Origin: Parasponia andersonii
Lineage: Eukaryota > Streptophyta > Magnoliopsida > Rosales > Cannabaceae
Direction of reading: 5' to 3'
DNA length: 64,000 nucleotides
Assembly (NCBI GenBank): GCA_002914805.1
Contig: JXTB01000249.1
Coordinates: 102,561 to 166,560 of the forward strand
Under the pieces are notes generated by a model. The model ran no database searches and was not told the origin of the DNA. It worked only from the letters and a program-made list of their open reading frames with translations. Shown in pieces: positions 56,040 to 64,000 of this stretch. Made by a program: the position numbers and the translations under genes. Position 1 is the first letter of the stretch; each line of letters starts with the position of its first letter.

Positions 56040-57067
56040 TGATATTTGGTTAGTAGATTAAGGAGCAACATAGTATATAACTTCTCACAGAGAGTAGCTT
56101 CATACATATAAACCTATTTCTAGATTATCTATATTCATGGTTAGTAATCATGCCTTAGAGATCATAAAATCAGCACCATCAAGATGAAAATATACAATGA
56201 CACTATTTATACTACTCGAGAAGTGTGATATGTGAAGGGCCTGAAGAAAAATCTATTATTTTTATGTCAAGTAGATAATCTTAGTAGCAAAACTTGGGCC
56301 AAGAATAGGATTATAAAGATCACAAAGGGCACACTTATAGTAATAAAGGTAGAGAAGATCATAGTGAGTCTGTATATGCTTAAAGGAGATACACTAATGA
56401 AAGTAGATACATCAATTACCTCGACAAATTCTAGAGAAGAATTAACAATGATGTGGCATTGTAAGCTTGGCTATATGTCGGAACAAGGTTTGAAGATTCT
56501 CTTTATATAAAGGTTACTTCGTAATCTCACAAAAGTATCTTTACCCTTTTGTGAGCATTGTATTACAGAAAAATAGCATTGTATTACAGAAAAATAGCAT
56601 CAATCAAAATTCAACATATCCAATTCTAGAAATAAAAAAGTTCTAGACTTGATTCACACTGATGTTTGGCAAGTATTGGTGATATCTTTAAGAGAAGTTA
56701 GATACTTTGTACCTTTTATTGATGGTCACTCCAAGCGATATTGAGTATATCTTATCAAGAGGAAGGAATATGTGTTTTTAGTCTTCAAAATGTTCAAATC
56801 GCGAGAGAGCTTGAATCTGAAGAAAAAATCAAGTGTTTGAGGATGGACAATAGAGGAGAATATACAAGCAATGAATTTGATAACTTCTATCAACAAGAAG
56901 GTATCAAGAGGCAGTCCACAGTGGTATACACTCCTTATCAAAATGGAATGATAGAGCAGATAAATAGAACCTTGTTAGAACGGACAAGAGCAATATTGAG
57001 AGCTGTAGATCTACCTAAGTCAAAACCGTTGTTATATTATCAATTGATCTCCATTAATAGCGATTGA
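56040..57067 (+). pseudogene. Copia element 1: protease and integrase remnant
   Basis: A protease-like IWLVD-GAT (with the serine codon replaced by a stop) is at about 56047-56070. The integrase zinc-binding part MWHCKLGYMSEQGLKIL is at 56452-56502 and FCEHC at about 56548. The core follows with LDLIHTDVW and a C-terminal piece with DNRGEYTSNEFD and YTPYQNGM (56741-57067). The frame is shifted between the blocks. A 21-bp tandem duplication (ATTGTATTACAGAAAAATAGC, about 56558-56599) has disrupted the middle. Confidence 0.8.
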
Positions 57068-57699
57068 TCTAAAGACAGTGATGGAGATGTAGAGTAAGTC
57101 AGTTGATTATTCTCATTTATATACACTTAGAAGTCTTGTATATGTGATGTATGATACTCAAGAAATCACAAAATTAGATTCAAAGTCCAAAAAATATGTA
57201 TTCTTGGGATATGTTGATAGAGTTAATGGATATCGCTTATGGAATCCTATTGCCCATAGGGTTGTTATCACAAAGATGTGATATTTACAGAAAATAAACT
57301 GCAAGAAAAGGGAGACGATAACAATCTAGAAATTATTCTAGTTAAGATAGAAAAGAATGCTAAAAATTTGGATTTTTTTGAGGCTGGACCATAGCACGAA
57401 ATAGAATAACCAATAGAAGATGAGACTTATAAAGTTTGTCGATCAACTCGAGAAAGAAGACCACCAGCGTGACATTCAGATTATATCAGTGAGAGTAACA
57501 TTACATATTGTCTTTTAACATAGGATGGAGAGCCAACAACTTTTCACGAGGCTATAAAAGTCCAGATGTATCCCTATGGATGATAGTAATACAAGAAGAG
57601 ATTGACCCCCTTCACACGAATAAGATATAGGATCTTGTTTTGCTATAATAAGGAAGGAAGACTATTTAAAACAAATAGGTCTATAAGATCAAGCATGAT

Positions 57700-59085
57700 A
57701 ACAATGATCGAGTAGAGTGGTATCTACGAGATTGGTGATAAAAGAATATAATCAGAAAGAAGGTATTGACTTTTACGAAATATTTTCACTTGTAGTTCGA
57801 CTCATAATAGTCAGAGTGATTCTGGCAATATGTGCTATATTTAACCTACATCTAAAGCAGTTAGATTTAAAAACTGTTTTTTTTTTCATGGAGAACTTGA
57901 AGAAGAGATTTATGTGTTTCAATTAGAAGGTTTTTACTGAAAAAGACAATAAAAACTTGGTTTTCATATTGAACAAATCTCTGTATGGTCTCAAACAGGT
58001 ACCGATGTATTGGTATAAAAGATTTGATTCCTTTATCATAAGCTTTGGGTATAACAAGCTCAGTTCAAACTACTGCACATACTTCAGAAGGTTTGATGAA
58101 GATAGTAACTTTATTATCTTATTATTGTACTTAGATGATGTGTTGGTAACGAGCTCTAAAAAAGAACGAGTCTTGGAATTGAAGACACAGTTAGCTAGAG
58201 AATTTGATATAAAGGACCTGGAACTATCAAAAGAGATTCTAGAGATACAAAGTCACTGAGACAAAAGTAATAGGAAGATATGACTTTCTCAAAAGAATTA
58301 TTTGAAGAAAATCTTGCGACACTTTAATATGTAAAATTGTAAGCTAATTTCTAACCCACTTCTTATTAATTTCAAATTATCCTCCAAGATGTGCCCTAGA
58401 AATAAAGCAGAGAGGATGAAGGTGTCTCGAGCACCATATGCATCAGTGGTAGAAAGTCTAACGTTCACTATGATATATATAAAACCAGATATTGCACAAG
58501 CAGTTAGAGTAGTTAGTCGATACATAGCAAATCCTAGTAAAGAGCATTGGAATATTGTGAAGAGAAATATGAGGTACATCAAAAGAACCTCACAGACTAT
58601 ATTATGTTACGGAGGATTAGAATTTATTGTCAGAAGATATGTTGATTCAGATTTTTCATGTGATCTTGACAAATGAAATTCTAATTCAGATTATGTGTTC
58701 ACTCTTATAGAAGAAGTCGTAAGCTTGATTTTGAAATTGTATACTGTTATAGCCTTATCTACAGTAAAAGAAGAATTCACGGTAGTTACACAAACTTACA
58801 AAGAGACTATTTGGATTCAAAGGTTATTGGAGGAACTTCGACAAAAATAAAAAAAGATTCATATGTTTTGTGATAGTTAGAGTACCTTACACATTACAAG
58901 GAATCCAATATTTCATTCTAGGATAAAGTGCATTAGTATTCAATATCACTTTGCTTAAGAAGTAGTAGAAAATGGAAGTGTGAACATGAAAAAGATTCAC
59001 ACTACAGAGAATCTCAGAGATGCTTTGACCAAACCAAACAATATTATCCAAAAGTATAGATCCTTATATGGCCTATCTGATTCAT
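57700..59085 (+). pseudogene. Copia element 1: reverse transcriptase and RNase H remnant
   Basis: The RVT_2 pieces are EYNQKEGIDFYEIFS (57745-57790) and NKSLYGLKQVPMYWYKRFD (about 57970-58026), followed by the catalytic-type motif LYLDDVLVTSS (about 58126-58160). RNase H follows with PDIAQAVRVVSRYIANP (58488-58538), the YVDSDFS motif, and DALTKP near 59020. Stops and frame changes separate the blocks. Confidence 0.85.
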
Positions 59086-59169
59086 AAGTAGCATGAAAAT
59101 GACAAGTAAAAAAAAGAAAGATTTATTAAGTGTGAAGACATGATTAAATTAAAATTTCAAGTAGAAGAA

Positions 59170-59643
59170 TGATAGCAATCAAAGAATACAGTTGATAAGC
59201 CACATTCATATTTGTGGTGTATATACATATATATATGTATATATATGTATAAATAGAAATTAGGAGAATAGGAGAGTTTTACTTATAAATACCATTCTCT
59301 TCCAAACCATTTTTCATCCCATTCTCAATATCTCTTTTTCCTTCTAAGAGAGAATTTAAGTTTAAGAATTTTTCTTAGTGTCCTATTTATTTTGTCCTCT
59401 ATTTTCTTAAAGAATTTTTCTCTTATATCAAGAGAGAGAGAAAAAGAAGTTCTTTTTTTCTCTCTTTGTTCTTTTTATAGTGAAATTTTTCATAATCTTG
59501 TCTGCGGATAGAGCTTAAATTGGGTAAACTATGTTAAATTTTTTGCGTATCTTATCTTTTTCATTTTACTCAAATTCTCTCTAACTTGTATTTTAGCTAC
59601 GTGTTATCACTTTCACAAATCTGATCTAAATTGGTGTCCTCCA
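59170..59643 (+). repeat. 3' LTR of Copia element 1
   Basis: Starts TGATAGC after a purine-rich tract and aligns with the left LTR. The right limit (59625-59643) is approximate because the last bases have diverged. Confidence 0.6.
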
Positions 59644-59892
59644 AAAATGTCTTTGCTATGTATTTCTAAAAAAACACGAGCTTTTGGCTATGGGTTCTTT
59701 GTCTTTGAACCAACAATTCAGAGTTATAGAAACCAAACATTCCTTGCCGAAGAAAGAGACCTTAGTCAACGGAGAAGGCCAATTGTTGACGGAGAAGGTC
59801 GTTCATCAATAGAGATTGGTTGATTATGGATGGAGAAGGTTCATAGCGATGGAAAAAGTCTAATATAGCTGGAGATCTCTTTTAAAACTAAG
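59644..59892. repeat. Short spacer with a degenerate minisatellite
   Basis: Between the two Copia elements. It has three to four imperfect units around GACGGAGAAGGTC (about 59765-59870) and no gene. Confidence 0.5.
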
Positions 59893-60413
59893 TGTTGAAT
59901 TATGGTTCTCAAGTATAAGTTAGTTATACATATTAGCAAGTTAGTTAGAATTGAGTAACTAATTTTTGTTAACCAGCTCACTTGGAAACAGAGACCATTT
60001 CTATCCTTTGGCCAATTAGATCGTTTTGTTAGGCTTATTTAGTTTACATAACTGATATATATATATATATTTGTATTTTTAATATAGCTGAGTGAGAGTC
60101 ATTACAGAAAGGATATACGGATGTAATTAGGTATTAGGTTTGAGAGGTTCTTTTATTAGTTTTGTTGAGTTCAAGAACAAGTTCTGTAAGTGTGATGTTG
60201 AGAGAAACTTTGAGTATATAATCAATTCTTGATATAGTAGACTGGCTGAGATGTATGCCGAAAATGGATATAGGATCAAATCACATTGATTTAGTCTAAA
60301 CCACTATAAATTTATGGTGTTACTTTGAGTTCATTTTTGTTTTTCTGGTACTGTGTTTTTCGGTAGACTGGTTGCTAGAATCGGTCGACCCATTCCGTGA
60401 CTCTATTTTATCA
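59893..60413 (+). repeat. 5' LTR of Copia element 2
   Basis: 521 bp, from TGTTGAATTATGG to TTTTATCA. It includes a TA-rich promoter stretch (60052-60071) and ends exactly before the primer-binding site, which fixes the boundary. Confidence 0.85.
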
Positions 60414-60477
60414 TTTGGAATCAGAGCCAAGTTTAAGCTCTGGAAAGAAGATGAGGCTTCAAGATACTAATTAGAAA

Positions 60478-61270
60478 TGGCGACTACAACTAAATTCGAC
60501 ATAGAAAAGTTCACGATCAAGAATGATTTCGGATTGTAAAAGATGAAGATGGAAGCGAACTTCGTTCAACAAAGACTTGAGAAAGCTCTGCTTTTTGAAT
60601 GAGATCTCAAGGCAATAGATAAAGAATCCTTGGCCGAAATGAAGAAGAAAGTCAAAGAGACATCTCCTAAAGCCTATAGTGCTATAATCTTAAGTTTTTC
60701 TGATCAAGTACTTCATAAAGTTTTACAAGAAAAAATTATTTCGGATATTTGGATCAAATTGGAAGAATTATATTGAGATAAGACTTTGCCTAACCAAATT
60801 TACTTAGAAGAATGTTTTTTTGGGTTTAAAATGGATGATTCTAAATCAGTAGAAGAGAATTTGGATGATTATATCAAATTGGTTCTTGATTTGAAAAATA
60901 TTGCCATTAAGGTGGAGGATGAGGATGAGGATGAGAAAATAATCCTACTTAATTCATTACCCCAAGAATCTAAAAAGCTTCAAAGAAACATTAAAGTATG
61001 GTAGGCAAACGATTATTATTGATGAAGTTCAGAATGCTTTGGAATCAAAACTACTAAATATGAAAGGTTAAGAAAAGAATGCTTAAGGTGAGGGTCTAAA
61101 TATTAGAGGAAGAACTACAAAATGGGACAATTATGATGGCAAGGTAAAATCTCAGAGCAGGTCTAAGTCTAGAGGCAAAAAGGACTATAGCAAGATCAAA
61201 TCTTACCAATGCAACAAAAAAGGTCACATAAAGAGATTATGCCATGAACGACAAAACAAAGATGCTGGAA
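60478..61270 (+). pseudogene. Copia element 2: gag and zinc knuckle
   Basis: Starts at an ATG with TTTKFDIEKF. The UBN2-type core includes LPNQIYLEECFFGFKMDD and DDYIKLVLDLKNI (60786-61004). A basic linker leads to a knuckle reading SYQCNKKGHIKRLC (about 61201-61242), in which the first cysteine of the CCHC motif has become serine. There are stops at about 60538, 60598 and 60774. Confidence 0.82.
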
Positions 61271-61349
61271 AATCAGATGATGATGCAGCTATACCTGACA
61301 ATGGCCATGAAAATTCAAAGGTACTTTCAATATCTGAAAGTGAAAATTT

Positions 61350-62330
61350 AAAAGAGTGGGTTATGGATTTAGGTTGTAGTTACCATATGTGTCCAAGAAA
61401 ATATTAGGTTTATGGACTATCAAGAAGTTAATGGAGGCAAGGTTCTAATGGGTAATAATATAGCTTGCAAAGTCATAGGAATTGGCTCAATTTCAATGAC
61501 GATGTTTGATGGTGTAACCAGAATTCTCAAGAATATGAGATATGTGCCTGAGTTAAAGAGAAATTTAATTTCTCTTGGCACTCTTGATGAATCCGGATAT
61601 GGTTTCAAAACTGAAAATTAGTGGTCAACTAAAAGTGTCTAAAAGAGCCATGGTTGTCATGAAAGGATTCAAGAAAAATAGCTTGTATATACTACAAGGC
61701 TCCACAGTATAGGTTACAGTTTGCAATGCTGAAAGTCGAAGATCAGAAAAATCTAGTTGTGGCATAAAGTTTGGGTCACTTGAGTGATAGAGGACTTAAG
61801 GTGTTGAGCAAATAAGACTTGTTATGTGGAGACAACATTAAATCAATCAGATTTTGTGGGTCATGTGTGATGCGAAAATATCATAGGTTAGCATTCAAAA
61901 CCTCAAGGCACAAGTCAAAAGATATTTTACACTATGTTCACTTAGATTTGTGGAGACCTTCAAGAGTCTCTTTTCATGGTGGCTGCAAGTACTTTCTTTC
62001 CTTAATTGATGATTATTCTAGATTTGTATGGATTTATTTATTAAAAAATAAAGATGGTGCTTTTATACCGTTTAAATATTGAAAAGCACTTATAGAAAAT
62101 CAAACAAGTAAGAAATTAAAGGTATTAAGGACTAATAATGGACTAGAATTTTGTAATGATATCTTTAACACTTATTGTACTAAAAATGGTATCCTAAGGT
62201 ACAAGACTATTAGGAAAACCCCTCAACAAAATAGACTTGCTAAAACAATAAATAAGATACTACTAGATAAAGTAAGGTGCATGTTTGTTAGCTCTGGTGT
62301 ATCTAAATATTTTTGAGCTGAAGATATAAT
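61350..62330 (+). pseudogene. Copia element 2: protease and integrase
   Basis: Protease site WVMDLGCSYHMCP (about 61357-61395): the catalytic DSG triad reads DLG. Next come GNNIACKVIGIGSI and LKRNLISLGTLD (61412-61621), then the integrase segment SCVMRKYHRLAFKTS, LHYVHLDLW and LIDDYSRFVWIYLL (61859-62046). Stops and frameshifts follow each block, and the acidic catalytic residues cannot all be read in one frame. Confidence 0.8.
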
Positions 62331-62779
62331 GACAACTTGTTACTTAATAAATAGAATCCCTTCTAGTGCTATAGAGTTTAAAACCCCTATGAAATATGGA
62401 GTGGAAAACCAGCTAATTATAGTAACCTTAGAGTGTTTGGTTATTTAGCTTTTACTCATGAAAATGAGGGAAAGATAGAACCAAGATCAATTAAGTGTAT
62501 CTTTATAGGATATTCATAAGGGGTTAAGGGGTATAGGTTAAGGGTTAAGGACACTACTGGAATAAAAATCATAATCAGTAGGGATGTTATATTTTATAAA
62601 AATGAAATGTATGCTCTTAAGACTAACAATGCAGGAAACGATTTGCAATCAGATAATGGGTACCAATCAGAAACATCTATTGATAGTGATTATTATGAGT
62701 TTGTGGTGGAGCAATATCAAAAACAATCTCAAGATTCGATTGAGGCCTATGACCAAGTTCCAACAGCCAAAAAAGAAGC

Positions 62780-64000
62780 TGATTAAGTGAAAACTGATCA
62801 TGGTACTGAAGCTAAAGCTAAACTGGAAGACACTACAAGTTATCAGTTAGCAAGGGATAGAATAAAAAGAAGTATCAACCCACTAATAAGATACAGTTAT
62901 GCAAATTTGATCTCATATGCTCTAGTAATAGCTTTGGAATATGAAGAAAGTGAACCGATCTCCTACAAAGAAGCTGACAAATGGCTGATTGCTATGACTA
63001 AAAAATTTGAGTCTTTAGAAAAAAAAAATCACACATGGGTGTTGGTGAAGAATCTAACCAAGCAAAAATTGATAAGTTGAAAGTGAATTTTCAAAAAGAA
63101 ATAAAGAATAGGGAAAAGTGAACAAGTGAGATATAAAGCTAGACTTGTAGCAAGAGAATATACTCAAAGAGAAGGTATAGACTTTACTGAAGTTTTCTCA
63201 CCAGTTATGAAATACTCTTCTATTCAGATTCTAATGGCACTAGTAGCTGAGTTTGATGGGGAATTAGAGCAAATAGATGATAAAATAACATTTCTTCATA
63301 GTGATTTAAAAGAAAGAATCATGATGGCACAACCTACAGGGTTTGTAGCACCTGGAAAAGAGCACTTAGTTTGTCTTCTTAAAAAAATCTCTTTATGGAC
63401 TTAAGCAGTTTCCAAAGCAATGGTACAAGAGGTTCGACACCTTTATACTCAATTAAGGCTTTCATAGAAGCAATTATAATGGATGTTTCTATTTCAAGAA
63501 AATAGAATCTGGTTGTTTAGTTCTATGGCTCATCTATGTAGATGATATACTACTTACTTATAAGATTAAACAAGAACTTGTGAAGATCAAAGAAACTTTG
63601 AAGGCTGAGTTTGATATGAAGGATTTAGGGGATGCTAAGAAGATTTTAGGAATGAAAATTTCAAGAAATAGATATAAAGGTGAAGTTTACTTGCCTTAAA
63701 AGAGGTACTTGAAAAAGGTATTTAAAAGGTTTTCTATGGAAAAAGAAAAACCTATAAAAGTTCCTTAGCTAGTCATTTAAAGCTAAAAAATATTCATTGT
63801 CCAGAAACTGATGAATAAAAGATGGAGATGTAAAAGATGCCATATGTGAATTCAATTGGATCTATGACATATGCCATGGTGTGCTCGAGACCTAATATTG
63901 CATATTCAGTGAGTGTCTTAAGCAGGTTCATGTCCAATCCGGGCAGAGAACATTGGGATGGAGTGAAATAGTCCTTAAGGTATATTAAGGGTTCATTAGA
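62780..64000 (+). pseudogene. Copia element 2: reverse transcriptase and RNase H start
   Basis: The RT begins with ALEYEESEPISYKEA (about 62925-62975), then YKARLVAREYTQREGIDFTEVFSPV (seen at 63129-63212, quoted in two parts by sense) and LEQIDDK. A run of seven As at 63383-63389 has one A too many and shifts the frame just before the LYGLKQ motif. The catalytic motif YVDDILL is intact at about 63538. RNase H starts near 63840 (GSMTYAMVCSRPNIAYSVSVL) and runs off the window. Confidence 0.85.

Larger units (their letters stand above)
54576..59643 (+). mobile_element. Decayed Ty1/Copia LTR retrotransposon (element 1)
   Basis: Two LTR-like direct repeats (54576-55020 and 59170 to about 59643) share TGATAAGC--CATTCATATTT, GAGAATAGGAGAG, AGAATT-AAG-TTAAGAATT and GTGAAATTTTTCA-AA-CTT-like wording. 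AAGTAGAAGAA (59159-59169) directly before the right LTR is the polypurine tract. Between them, gag, zinc knuckle, protease, integrase, reverse transcriptase and RNase H appear in that order, which defines Copia. Every domain is split by stops or frameshifts. The LTRs have diverged with many indels, and no target duplication is clear, so the insertion is old. The primer-binding site after the left LTR is degraded. Confidence 0.88.
59893..64000 (+). mobile_element. Decayed Ty1/Copia LTR retrotransposon (element 2), cut by the window end
   Basis: The 5' LTR (59893-60413) is followed two bases later by TGGAATCAGAGCC (60416-60428), one base off the standard Met-tRNA primer-binding site TGGTATCAGAGCC. 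Gag, zinc knuckle, protease, integrase, reverse transcriptase and the start of RNase H follow in Copia order. Its gag start (MATTTKFDIEKF) and domains differ from element 1, so it is another lineage. It has many stops but is less eroded than element 1. The 3' LTR is outside the window. Confidence 0.9.

Noticed and set aside
1-64000. CRISPR array, rRNA or tRNA genes, viral insert
   Set aside because: No regularly spaced identical repeats, no RNA-gene signatures, and all reverse-transcriptase remnants are Copia type with LTRs, not pararetroviral.

Overview
This window is nuclear DNA from a flowering plant, a eudicot and probably a rosid. It is AT-rich, its genes have GT-AG introns, and the space between them is packed with plant transposons (CACTA, Copia LTR elements, a TRIM, solo LTRs and MITEs). 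I cannot name the species. There are no rRNA or tRNA genes, no CRISPR array and no bacterial-type operons.

Layout. Positions 1-7484 hold the right part of a decayed CACTA (En/Spm) transposon, with its TATAGTG end at 7484. Next comes a COBRA-like (COBL) cluster: an orphan terminal exon (8207-8484), two complete COBL4-type genes in tandem on the plus strand (11548-14868 and 16132-18300, both 454 codons from six exons), and a complete COBRA orthologue on the minus strand (18851-21956, 458 codons), which converges on the second COBL4 gene. From 22 to 42 kb is a repeat-rich stretch. It contains local duplications upstream of COB, a 3.7-kb non-coding LTR element (24817-28517), possible solo LTRs, a 524-bp TRIM nested in a long-inverted-repeat element (30645-32045), a broken intron-containing copy of COB (about 35770-40065) and several MITEs inserted in TA microsatellites. 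CSTF50 follows on the plus strand (42223-48053, 14 exons, 437 codons), with a solo LTR in intron 7. An intronless PPR gene matching PNM1 lies on the minus strand (50133-51743). The right end holds two decayed Copia retrotransposons (about 54576-59643, and 59893 past the window edge).

How the genes relate. COBRA-family proteins are GPI-anchored cell-surface proteins that organise cellulose microfibrils. COB serves primary-wall, oriented expansion, and the COBL4 class serves secondary-wall cellulose. CSTF50 is part of the mRNA 3'-end cleavage machinery, and PNM1 is a P-class PPR protein of mitochondria and nucleus. These are not one pathway. The order COB - CSTF50 - PNM1 matches the order I recall on Arabidopsis chromosome 5 (At5g60920, At5g60940, At5g60960), so I read the window as a conserved syntenic block enlarged by COBL duplication and transposon insertion.

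I found no convincing new biological system. The most useful observations are the COBL birth-and-death series (two live tandem genes, an orphan exon beside a CACTA end, a COB pseudogene), a 22-bp upstream block shared by the two COBL4-type genes, two solo LTRs and a TRIM with visible target-site duplications, a GC-AG intron in CSTF50, and a 12-bp palindrome (ACGACATGTCGT) clustered in the non-coding LTR element and present again upstream of the PPR gene.
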